From contig CP074573.1 of assembly GCA_018394295.1 (NCBI GenBank), forward strand, positions 2,301,156 through 2,365,155: a stretch of DNA of 64,000 bases, read 5' to 3'. The notes beneath the pieces are model-generated. The model searched no databases. It had not been told where the DNA came from and was given only the letters and a program-made list of their open reading frames with translations. The stretch comes from Mycoplasmatota bacterium. GTDB lineage: Bacteria > Bacillota_I > Bacilli_A > Haloplasmatales > Haloplasmataceae. Made by a program: the position numbers and the translations under genes. Shown here in pieces: positions 1 to 13,194 of this stretch (position 1 is its first letter; each line of letters opens with the position of its first letter).

Positions 1-23
1 AAAGTATGCTTAAAAATAATCAT
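1..23 (-). CDS. N-terminus of next operon gene (partial, probable ABC permease)
   Basis: An ATG at 23 on the minus strand overlaps the TGA stop of the ABC ATPase gene (ATGA overlap) and reads MIIFKHT to the window edge. The tight coupling to an ATPase that lacks a permease of its own suggests the membrane partner of the transporter. Only seven codons are visible, so the product is inferred from position alone. Confidence 0.4.
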
Positions 24-960
24 AACTTATCATCTTCTTTCCCTTTTATAAATACATTTTGATAGATATTATCTAATGTTATTTTTTCTTCATTCAATGC
101 ATGAATCATTAATCCTAGGTCATAAATAATTTTTCCTATTTCTTTTTTAAACAAATCTACTTCTTTCGTATATACCTTTAATTTTTTTTCATCAATTTTT
201 GTTTCATCTATATAATTTAATTTATCTAAGGTCCTTTTTAATGAATGATTATTATCTGTTTCAATTTCAATAACCCCTTGATTAAATCGTCTTTTAATTT
301 CATCAATTTTCCCAGTTAACACGATGTTTCCTTTATCAATCAGTGACACTTCATCGACTACGAGTTCTAGTTCTGTTAATATATGAGAACTAATAAATAC
401 AGTCATGTTTTCTTCTTTTACTAATCTTTTTAAAATATTGATAATAAACATTCTTGTTTCAGGGTCTAAATTAGCGGTTGGTTCATCTAAAATTAGTATT
501 TCAGGTTTATGCATTAACGATTGTGCAATCGTTAATTTCTTTTTCATTCCTGATGAAAAAGCAGTTGGTTTTTTATACATAAACGGAATTAATTCAAATA
601 ATTTCAGTACATCATGTGCTCTTTTAATCGCATTCTCTAAGGTTAATCCTGATAATTGTCCCATATAAATTAGATACTCAATCGCATTTAAATCTTTATA
701 AAAGGTTGCTTTTTCAGGTACATAACCTATCATTTGTCTTGATTGCATGGTTCCTATTTCATGATTTCCAATCAGACCAGTTCCACTTGTAGGAATCATT
801 GCTCCTATTAACATTTTTATTGTCGTCGTTTTTCCCGCTCCATTTGGCCCAACAATCCCATGAATAGACCCCTTAGAAATCTTTAAATTTATTTGATCAA
901 CAGCGGTAAACTTACCAAAATGTTTCGCTAAACCTTTCGTTGTAATCTCATATTTTACCA

Positions 961-961
<1 letters not shown>
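20..961 (-). CDS. ABC transporter ATP-binding protein (ABC-2/CcmA type)
   Basis: This is the cytoplasmic ATPase of an ABC-2 type exporter. It has Walker A GPNGAGKTT (about residues 38-46), signature FSSGMKKKL (about 135-143), Walker B ILILDEP (about 155-161) and a switch-like SSHI. The roughly 90 residues after the nucleotide-binding fold form the extra C-terminal domain common in this class. Its ATG overlaps the stop of the upstream surface-protein gene (TAATG) and its own stop overlaps the next gene, so the proteins are probably made together. The substrate cannot be read from sequence. The FG-GAP-like protein encoded just before it may be a partner. Confidence 0.9.
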
Positions 962-6200
<5,239 letters not shown>

Positions 6201-6245
6201 TTATTTTTTTCATTGTTTCTATCTCTTATTATTAAAAATTTAAAA

Positions 6246-6265
6246 ACCTTGAATATATTCAAGGC
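6246..6265 (-). terminator. Rho-independent terminator after the 6270 gene
   Basis: CCTTGAAT/ATTCAAGG forms a hairpin, followed on the minus strand by a T-rich run. It ends the small membrane-protein gene and separates it from ligA. Confidence 0.7.
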
Positions 6266-6269
6266 TCTT

Positions 6270-6722
6270 TTAGGAGAGAGAATTTATAAAATAGCTCTTT
6301 GTTGATTCTTCACTTAAATAGCGATCTAAGAATAAAACAAACTCTTCGTAATTATAACTTGCTAAAGCGTATTGAACGGCTTTTTTTGCTTTTAGTTGAT
6401 ACTTAAGCTTTTTAAAATCATTTTTACACCAGACATATAAAATACCATAGATAATTGAGATAATTGAAACTAAACCATATTTATTAAGAATAGATTGGAA
6501 GTTAATTCTCTTCATGAATAGAATTATGATAGTAAAAGAAAAAATTGTCAATCGTGTTTGTTTTAAATATTTATAGATGGTAAAAATATTAGGTTCATGT
6601 AGTTCTTTGTAAGTATTTGAATCTTTAAAATTATGATTCTTTTCTCTTAAATAAACTACATCATGAATATAAATCAAAAGATTTATATCGATTATTAATG
6701 ATTTCATTTTTTCATTTTTCAT
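6270..6722 (-). CDS. Hypothetical small membrane protein
   Basis: The protein is about 150 residues, with two hydrophobic segments in the middle (TIFSFTIIILFM and GLVSIISIIYGILYVW) and charged ends. This suggests a hairpin membrane protein with both tails in the cytoplasm. The start is placed at the ATG at 6722; the frame is open five codons further to a TTG, but the G-rich SD-like stretch fits the ATG. I recognise no family. It is a single-gene unit with its own terminator, transcribed divergently from pepF. Confidence 0.55.
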   Translation of the reverse strand: MKNEKMKSLIIDINLLIYIHDVVYLREKNHNFKDSNTYKELHEPNIFTIYKYLKQTRLTIFSFTIIILFMKRINFQSILNKYGLVSIISIIYGILYVWCKNDFKKLKYQLKAKKAVQYALASYNYEEFVLFLDRYLSEESTKSYFINSLS

Positions 6723-6917
6723 CCTATTTCCCCCCAAATAAATATTCTCTTTTTGTAGAATAAATTAACGTCGTGACAGTTATTAATTATATTTGTTCTC
6801 TATTGTCACTGTCTGTCGAAGTTTATGAATATAAAGATATTTTATAACTTTTAAAACAAATAGCATATGATAATTGATGAATACTATTATTAGAATCTTT
6901 ATCTTAATTAGAGGATA

Positions 6918-6926
6918 TGCTATAAT
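6918..6926 (+). promoter_or_regulatory. Extended -10 promoter of pepF
   Basis: TGCTATAAT lies 28 bases upstream of the pepF ATG. It combines a consensus TATAAT with the TG extension. The -35 region 17 bases upstream is weak, as is usual for extended -10 promoters. Confidence 0.6.
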
Positions 6927-6953
6927 TGAATTATTAAATAATGGAGGTAAATT

Positions 6954-8738
6954 ATGGAATCAATTAAATATGATTTAAATGCCTTATACCCTAGTTTTTC
7001 AAGTAGTGAATTCCAAAATGACTTAAAGAAATTAGAAGAAGATTTAAAATCTTATAGCCAATACGTAGAAGAAAACTGTATGAGTTATGATGATTTTGAT
7101 AAAAAATTAGAAAAATTAATCAAAATGGATGAAGCATTCACTAAGCTTGTAGGAAGAATCTATCCTTTTATTTCATTAACAAGAAGTGCAGATACAACAA
7201 ATGAAGAAGCTAATAAATATTTAGCAAAAGTACAAATGATACTTGCTGAAGCTACTTTACCATTCACAAAATCTTCTAAGTTCATTGGAAAATATGAGTA
7301 TTTAGAGGAATTAATGGATAAGGAACCATTTATTAACTATCAATTTTACTTATCACAAATTAAAAAAGAAACAAAGCATTTATTAAGTGATGAACAAGAA
7401 GCAATCATCAGTAAAATGCGTCAAACAGGTTCTACTGCTTGGAGTCATCTTCAATCGTTACTTACTTCTAAACTTGAAGTAAGTGTAAAGTTAAAAGATG
7501 AAACAAAAATAATGACGATATCAGAAGTCGGTAATTTAATGCATAGTCCTGACGCTGATACAAGAAAAGCTGCTTATTTAGGTATACAAGATGCCTATCA
7601 AAAAATAGACGATAGTATCGCAATGAGTTTAAGTAGTATTAAAGGTGAAGTAAATTTCGTTTCTAAATTAAGAGGATACGAAACTGCATTAGACCAATCA
7701 CTTGACGTATCACGTACAAAAAAAGAAACTTTAGATGCGATGATAAGTGCTATGTATGAGTATTTACCATATTTCCATCAATATTTGAAAAGAAAAGCAA
7801 AACTTTTAGGACATGATGGTGGAATCCCTATCTATGATTTATACGCACCGCTTGGCGAAGTTCATAAATCTTATACAATAGAAGAAGCAAAAGATTTTAT
7901 TATTAAAAACTTCAAAACTTTTGATGATAAATTAGCGAATCTAGCAAAAAAAGCTTTTGAAAATAACTGGATTGATGTTTACCCAAGAAAAGGTAAAGTG
8001 GGCGGAGCTTTCTGTTCAAATGTTAGATCAATTAAAGAGAGTCGTGTTTTATCTAACTTTAACGGCAATTTAACTGATGTTATTACTTTAGCACATGAAT
8101 TAGGACATGCTTATCATGGAGAATGTATTTTTGAAAATAATATCTTAAATACTTCATATCCAATGCCAGTAGCAGAAACAGCATCAACTTTCTGTGAAAC
8201 AATTGTGATGAACGCAATCATTAATGCAAGTAATGATGAAGAAAAATTACCACTCATTGAAAGTGAACTTCAAGACCATACCGCAATTATTTGTGATATT
8301 TTATCTCGCTTTATTTTTGAAAAAGAAGTATTTGAAACTAGATTAGATCATCCACTAAATTCAAAAGAACTTCAAAATATCATGAGAAACGCTGTAAAAG
8401 AATCTTATGGAGATGGATTAAATCATGACTATGTTAATCCATTTGCTTGGTTAAATAAACCACATTACTATAGTGCTGGCTTATCATTCTATAATTGGCC
8501 ATATGCTTTTGGACTTCTATTTGCGAAAGGTTTATATGCACAATACTTAAAAGACAATAAGACCTTTATTGATAACTATGATAATTTATTAAAAGCAACT
8601 GGAAAGATGAATGTTGAAGATGTTGCTAAACAAGTAAATATTGATGTAACAGACATTAATTTCTGGCGAAGTTCATTAGAAATTATTAAGAAGAATATTG
8701 AATTATTCTTAGAATTAACTGAAGAAAAAATAAAGTAA
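6954..8738 (+). CDS. pepF: Oligoendopeptidase F (M3B zinc metallopeptidase)
   Basis: This cytoplasmic endopeptidase cleaves short oligopeptides, typically after import. The 594-residue length is normal for PepF. The zinc site LAHELGHAYHGE (HExxH) is about two thirds of the way along, with the downstream third ligand region PVAETASTFCE, and the C-terminal AGLSFYNWPYAFGLLFAKGLY block is typical of the family. A good GGAGG site precedes the ATG. It is monocistronic. Its natural bidirectional terminator has been split by an IS inserted immediately downstream. Confidence 0.95.
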   Translation: MESIKYDLNALYPSFSSSEFQNDLKKLEEDLKSYSQYVEENCMSYDDFDKKLEKLIKMDEAFTKLVGRIYPFISLTRSADTTNEEANKYLAKVQMILAEATLPFTKSSKFIGKYEYLEELMDKEPFINYQFYLSQIKKETKHLLSDEQEAIISKMRQTGSTAWSHLQSLLTSKLEVSVKLKDETKIMTISEVGNLMHSPDADTRKAAYLGIQDAYQKIDDSIAMSLSSIKGEVNFVSKLRGYETALDQSLDVSRTKKETLDAMISAMYEYLPYFHQYLKRKAKLLGHDGGIPIYDLYAPLGEVHKSYTIEEAKDFIIKNFKTFDDKLANLAKKAFENNWIDVYPRKGKVGGAFCSNVRSIKESRVLSNFNGNLTDVITLAHELGHAYHGECIFENNILNTSYPMPVAETASTFCETIVMNAIINASNDEEKLPLIESELQDHTAIICDILSRFIFEKEVFETRLDHPLNSKELQNIMRNAVKESYGDGLNHDYVNPFAWLNKPHYYSAGLSFYNWPYAFGLLFAKGLYAQYLKDNKTFIDNYDNLLKATGKMNVEDVAKQVNIDVTDINFWRSSLEIIKKNIELFLELTEEKIK

Positions 8739-8756
8739 TCTTTATTTAAAGTTTAG

Positions 8757-8770
8757 AAAAAAAGTATCAC
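8757..8770 (+). terminator. Left half of a bidirectional terminator split by an IS
   Basis: An A-run followed by GTATCAC is the left arm of a hairpin whose right arm, GTGATAC plus a T-run, lies at 10237-10250. A 1.45 kb IS separates the two arms, so the compact terminator between pepF and the convergent 10250 gene no longer exists as one unit. Confidence 0.6.
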
Positions 8771-8780
8771 CAAATTAAAC

Positions 8781-10226
8781 TGTACCCTATGTCAAGGACA
8801 TATTGAAAAAAAGAATATATTATATTATGCTGCTTTAAGCTGATTCCTGAATTCAATAGGAGTCAGCTTATTTAGTTTCCACTGATATCTTTGGTGATTG
8901 TAATAGTACATATAATCATCTATTTTTAGTTCTACATCTTTTAATGTTTTACATTCTGAAAAGTCTATATAGTCTTTCATATGGCCAAAGAACGATTCTA
9001 TAGGTGCATTATCCCAACAGTTACCTCTACGAGACATTGATTGAAGTAAGTTTCTTGACCTCACTTCTTTTGAGAATTTAGGACTTGTATAATGACTTCC
9101 TTGGTCCGAATGTATAATGGCATTTTCGGGTAAGTTTATATTGTCTAATTCTTTAACTGTATCCAATACAAAGTCAATTTTAAGATTATTTGATACCTTA
9201 TAAGCAACTAATTCTTTCGTACTACCATCTAATATGGTAGATAAATATGCGAATCTATTATTATACCTTATATACGTAATATCAGTCAGTAACACCTTAT
9301 ATGGAGACTGCTGATCAAAGTTTCTATTTAAATGATTCTTGTGTACTCTATGGTTTTGATCTGCTTTTAACATCTGCTTATAAGGATCCTGTCTACGTAT
9401 TTTACATACTAGACCATATTTACTCATAATTCTTCTAATGGACTTCAAATTCATGTTTTCCTTTAAATGCATCTTAATTTGTTTAGCACCATACTTTTTC
9501 TTTCCAACCTCAAATACTTCCTTGATGAGTTTAAATCTTTTCTTATCATTTTGTTCCTTTTTCATTCTATTCTTCTTTGATTTTTCTGAATGGTAGTTAT
9601 AGTAACCACTTCTTGATACTTCTGCCACACTACATAAATAATCTTGTATTCCTGGTCTTCTAGATTTATGGATGACTTTTTTGATCATCTCAAATTTATC
9701 ACTTTTTCTTATTTCTTTCCCATTCCTCCTTTCGCTTTCGTCGAGCTTTTTTAACATATCATTTTCCATTTCTATTAAAGCAATTTTAGCCTTTAATTTC
9801 TCAATCTCTTGTTCTTCGGTTTGAATTTCATGCTTATATCTTCCTCGATTATCTTTACGGGAATCATCAAGTGAAACAACGCCTCCGTCATTATAAAGTC
9901 TCTTCCATCTAGTTGCACATTGTTCTATTCGTTTCATCCCTATAATATCAACATCAAAACCATGTTCAATAAATATTTGACGTGGTAATTTTCCGCCTCT
10001 ATATTCATGCATAAAGTCAATCTTGAATTCAAGGGTATAAGTAATAGATTTACTTGACACACGCTTAACATTTGGATTATTTTTTATTAGTTCAATTTCT
10101 GTTTCATTAAATACATTAATGCTCATATCCTCTTCTCCTTAATACACACTAAAATTATTATAACATACAAAAATACCCTATAGAGGGAACACTTTCTTTT
10201 TCAAAGTGTCCACACTATAGGGTATA
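8781..10226 (-). mobile_element. IS3-family (IS150-like) insertion sequence
   Basis: The ends are imperfect inverted repeats: TGTACCCTATGTCAAGGACA on the left and, read inward from the right, TATACCCTATAGTGTGGACA. They share TACCCTAT and GGACA. The element is about 1446 bp and holds one intact transposase. Exact ends and target duplication are unclear (flanks TTAAAC and TTTTAAAA). Confidence 0.8.
8825..10126 (-). CDS. IS3-family transposase, single-frame OrfAB
   Basis: The 433-residue DDE transposase combines an N-terminal helix-turn-helix region and coiled coil (about residues 1-130) with an integrase core. The catalytic triad is visible as Asp in TDITYI, Asp in HSDQGSHY and Glu in ESFFGHMK. 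Most IS3 members need a -1 frameshift to join OrfA and OrfB, but here both lie in one open frame. The ATG follows a good AGAGGAT site. It looks intact and could be active. Confidence 0.92.
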   Translation of the reverse strand: MSINVFNETEIELIKNNPNVKRVSSKSITYTLEFKIDFMHEYRGGKLPRQIFIEHGFDVDIIGMKRIEQCATRWKRLYNDGGVVSLDDSRKDNRGRYKHEIQTEEQEIEKLKAKIALIEMENDMLKKLDESERRNGKEIRKSDKFEMIKKVIHKSRRPGIQDYLCSVAEVSRSGYYNYHSEKSKKNRMKKEQNDKKRFKLIKEVFEVGKKKYGAKQIKMHLKENMNLKSIRRIMSKYGLVCKIRRQDPYKQMLKADQNHRVHKNHLNRNFDQQSPYKVLLTDITYIRYNNRFAYLSTILDGSTKELVAYKVSNNLKIDFVLDTVKELDNINLPENAIIHSDQGSHYTSPKFSKEVRSRNLLQSMSRRGNCWDNAPIESFFGHMKDYIDFSECKTLKDVELKIDDYMYYYNHQRYQWKLNKLTPIEFRNQLKAA

Positions 10227-10236
10227 TTTTAAAATT

Positions 10237-10250
10237 GTGATACTTTTTTT
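10237..10250 (-). terminator. Right half of the IS-split terminator
   Basis: GTGATAC and a T-run are the partner of the arm at 8764-8770. On the minus strand this sequence originally served the 10250-11110 gene; now its hairpin partner is 1.4 kb away. Confidence 0.55.
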
Positions 10251-11110
10251 TACATATTATCATATACAAAATCTTTTAAATAACTATTTTTTAAATCATA
10301 TAAGGCAACTTTATTAATATCTATCCTATCAGCTGTTACAAGTCCTGTTTTTAAAAAATTAACACTATTTGCATATTCAACGGTATGGTCATCATAATAT
10401 TTTCGATCTAACTCATAAATATCTGTTAATACTTCTAAACCATAGATTCCTTGATAAGTAGATCCGTAAGCAGAAAATTCAATTTGAGTTTCTTTTAATT
10501 CTTCTTTTAGAATATCATTAAATAATAGTGGAAACAAACCCAGTGGCCAATCATGAACATTAATCACATCAACGGTTTGATCAAGCTTTTTAATCGTTTG
10601 AATGGATGCTTTCGCTAAAAAAGCAAAACGTTCTGCATCATCTGGATAACCATATACTTCACTACGATTAAAATAATCACTATCAACCAAATAATAATCA
10701 CTATGTTCATAAGTTGTTTTATAAACTTTACCTATTTTATTTTGATGATTAACACTTATATTAAGTTCAAGAACACCATCTAATAATTGACTATCAAAAT
10801 GATATTTAGGCATAATAACAATTGTTTTATTTCCCTTTAATTGATTAAATTTTATTTTATTCTGTACCATATCCCCTAATCCTTTTGAGATAAAAGGGGA
10901 ACATTCCATCGCTATTAAAACAATCGTTTTTGATTCTTTTTTTATTTCTTTTACTTTTTTTTCAAAATCTATTGTATCTAATTCATCTATCAATTTTTCA
11001 GGAACCAGTGATAAATGATTTTTAACATGTTTAAATCCTAACTCATGTAATTTTTTAACCACATCTTTACTTTTAATATTTCTATTTCTAGCGTATTCAT
11101 ATATTTTCAA
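10250..11110 (-). CDS. IF2-N-like domain fused to a glycogen/starch synthase N-terminal (GT5) domain
   Basis: Residues 1-45 (KIYEYARNRNIKSKDVVKKL ... VKNHLS) look like the IF2_N domain found at the front of translation initiation factor 2. The remainder resembles the N-terminal Rossmann half of GT5 glycogen synthases: VLIAMECSPF, SKGLGDMV in place of KTGGLGDV, then INVHDWPLGLFPLL and YQGIYG. The second GT-B half, which normally binds ADP-glucose, is absent, and the KTGGL lysine region is altered, so catalysis is doubtful. The start is probably the TTG at 11110, correctly spaced from AGAGG; a GTG at 11119 is too close. It sits near mutarotase and phosphohexomutase genes. Confidence 0.65.
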   Translation of the reverse strand: MKIYEYARNRNIKSKDVVKKLHELGFKHVKNHLSLVPEKLIDELDTIDFEKKVKEIKKESKTIVLIAMECSPFISKGLGDMVQNKIKFNQLKGNKTIVIMPKYHFDSQLLDGVLELNISVNHQNKIGKVYKTTYEHSDYYLVDSDYFNRSEVYGYPDDAERFAFLAKASIQTIKKLDQTVDVINVHDWPLGLFPLLFNDILKEELKETQIEFSAYGSTYQGIYGLEVLTDIYELDRKYYDDHTVEYANSVNFLKTGLVTADRIDINKVALYDLKNSYLKDFVYDNM

Positions 11111-11131
11111 ATTAAACACCTCTATTAAATA

Positions 11132-11160
11132 ATAAATGACAGTAACACACTGTCATTTAT
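11132..11160 (-). terminator. Hairpin terminator of the 11176 gene
   Basis: ATAAATGACAGT pairs perfectly with ACTGTCATTTAT around a five-base loop, directly after the 11176 gene on the minus strand. Confidence 0.7.
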
Positions 11161-11175
11161 ATCTATGTATCTCAC

Positions 11176-11916
11176 TTATTTAAAAAACTCAATGCTCATA
11201 AATTGATTCTGTTTTTTTCCACAAGCAACAATTCCAATTCCAGAATACAACCTTGCAACATTCTTTTTATTGATAAAGAACTCTTTATTAAAGTATTTCC
11301 CAAAACTCAAATAAATATCACGGTTTAAAGCGTCTAAATTAAATCCAATTCCATTATCTTTAAATTTGAGTTTTAGTAAAGTTTCATTATCTTTGTTTAA
11401 GAAATGTCTAAAGTAGGAAATGTCTTCCTTAAAATCAATGGTTTTTGAACCAATTTCTAATTGATGTTTTAAGATAGATTCCTTCAAATTACCTGATAGG
11501 TTAAAAAATATTACATGACTTAAATTAATAGGAAAATTGGTATCATACTCAATTAATATCATATTATTCAGCAATGAATACTTTACAATAATATAGTCAT
11601 CATTATTGCGATATGTAAATATTAACGTATTATCTTCAAATGTACATTCAAAGTAATAATTTAAACCACAAGGCTCTAAATGAGTAAATTTCTCAGTGTC
11701 AATCAAACATCCAAGATGATATGGATTTAGTTTATAATCTTTATAATCATAATACCTTAGGATGATGTTTTCTAATTTATCATTTTTATTTGGTACAATC
11801 ATCTTAGTAATCGTTGCACCGATATTAATAACACTTAAACTATACTTGCCATTTTTAATTGTATATTCATTGACTGGTTTGTTATTGAAATTATAAATAT
11901 ATCTAACTTCAAGCAT
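11176..11916 (-). CDS. Divergent aldose-1-epimerase (galactose mutarotase)-like protein
   Basis: The 246-residue protein keeps N-terminal mutarotase hallmarks: INIGATITKMIVPNKNDKLENIIL, a YDYKDYKLNPYHLGCLI segment in place of the usual Y...P...G..IGR, and beta-strand-rich sequence after it. It is about 90 residues shorter than typical GalM. I do not see the usual catalytic histidine pair and glutamate clearly, so it may be a non-catalytic or altered member. It lies between an M24 peptidase gene and the GT5-like gene on the same strand. Confidence 0.55.
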   Translation of the reverse strand: MLEVRYIYNFNNKPVNEYTIKNGKYSLSVINIGATITKMIVPNKNDKLENIILRYYDYKDYKLNPYHLGCLIDTEKFTHLEPCGLNYYFECTFEDNTLIFTYRNNDDYIIVKYSLLNNMILIEYDTNFPINLSHVIFFNLSGNLKESILKHQLEIGSKTIDFKEDISYFRHFLNKDNETLLKLKFKDNGIGFNLDALNRDIYLSFGKYFNKEFFINKKNVARLYSGIGIVACGKKQNQFMSIEFFK

Positions 11917-11939
11917 TTATATCACATCATTATATAACA

Positions 11940-13184
11940 TTAACTATTCATAAGCCTTTCAATATCTTCTACACTTTTAATAATGTCCTTTGATAAGTTT
12001 TCATATCCATCTTCAGTTACTAGAACATCATCTTCAATTCTAATGCCAATACCTTCTTCAGCGATATATAAACCTGGTTCAACGGTTAATACCATACCTG
12101 GTTCAAATTTTCGTTCCAAAAAGTCTCTTCTTCCAACATCATGTACATCAAGTCCTAAGAAATGACCCACACCATGATAATAGTATTTTCCTACATCTTT
12201 TTTATCTTTAATTAATCCTAACTTAATACATTCTTCTGCCAACATGTTTTTTGCTGTATCTAAGAAATCTTTATAAATTAAACCTGGTTTAATGATCTTA
12301 ATGATTGCTTCATTGACTCTTAAGACACTTTCATAGACTTCTTTTTGACGAGGAGTAAATTTTCCATTAACAGGAATAGTACGTGTAATATCAGAACAGT
12401 AATGCTCGAATTCAGCCCCTAAATCAAATAAGACTAAATTCCCATCTTCTAAAATATGATCATTTTCTTCATAATGCAAAATGGTCGCATTTTTACCATT
12501 TGCCATAATGGTTTTAAATGAGCAGCTATCAGCCATATGATATTTTATTTCGAAATCAAAATAAGCCTCTAATTGTTTTTCATAAATACCACTTCTAGAA
12601 TTTTTCATAATGGCTTCTATTCCGTGTTTTGTTATCTCAATTGCTTTCTTTATATATTGAATTTCTTCTTTTTCTTTAATTGTTCGAAGATCATGAATGA
12701 TATAATTAGCATTTGATATTTTAAAATGTGGATAATGTTTATTTATATGTTCAGAAAATGATAGACCATTTAAGAAGGTGTTTTCATGGTATTCAGTATC
12801 CAAATAAATATTTTCAAAATATCCAGAACCTGTAATTTGTTCGAACAAGGTTGGAAATGACTCAATAAAACTAATATTTTGAATCCCTGATACCTCTTTT
12901 GCTTCTTCAACACGCATTCTAATCCCTGTCCATTTTTCAATATCTGGATTTGGTTTTGTGATGAATAATTGCGTATTGGTTTTACCTTTATATTTTCTGA
13001 TAAGTAAAATAAATTCTTCACGTTTTATACCTGTAACATAATAAAAATTACGATTAGGTGTAAATTGATAAGCTTGGTCAGCACTTCTATGAGGTGCTTT
13101 ACCTGCAAATAAAACAAGTAATGAATTATCTTTCATTTGAGAAAGTAATTTATCTCGGTTTTTAATAACTAAATTTCTATCCAT
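11940..13184 (-). CDS. pepP: Xaa-Pro aminopeptidase (M24B)
   Basis: A cytoplasmic metallopeptidase that removes an N-terminal residue before proline. The AMP_N domain (about residues 1-130) is followed by the pita-bread catalytic domain. Metal ligands can be read in LFDLGAEF and CSDITRTIP (two Asp), GVGHFLGLDVHD (His), LTVEPGLYI (Glu) and GIRIEDDVLV (Glu). The 414-residue length is normal for AMP_N-containing family members. It lies 10 bases after the phosphohexomutase gene and is probably cotranscribed with it. Confidence 0.9.
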   Translation of the reverse strand: MDRNLVIKNRDKLLSQMKDNSLLVLFAGKAPHRSADQAYQFTPNRNFYYVTGIKREEFILLIRKYKGKTNTQLFITKPNPDIEKWTGIRMRVEEAKEVSGIQNISFIESFPTLFEQITGSGYFENIYLDTEYHENTFLNGLSFSEHINKHYPHFKISNANYIIHDLRTIKEKEEIQYIKKAIEITKHGIEAIMKNSRSGIYEKQLEAYFDFEIKYHMADSCSFKTIMANGKNATILHYEENDHILEDGNLVLFDLGAEFEHYCSDITRTIPVNGKFTPRQKEVYESVLRVNEAIIKIIKPGLIYKDFLDTAKNMLAEECIKLGLIKDKKDVGKYYYHGVGHFLGLDVHDVGRRDFLERKFEPGMVLTVEPGLYIAEEGIGIRIEDDVLVTEDGYENLSKDIIKSVEDIERLMNS

Positions 13185-13194
13185 AACATACTCC

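Noticed and set aside
405-668. Plus-strand frame of 87 codons
   Set aside because: Lies antisense inside the ABC ATPase gene and has no ribosome site or family; a shadow.
12770-13021. Minus-strand frame of 83 codons
   Set aside because: Overlaps the well-supported M24 peptidase gene in another frame on the same strand; no start signal.
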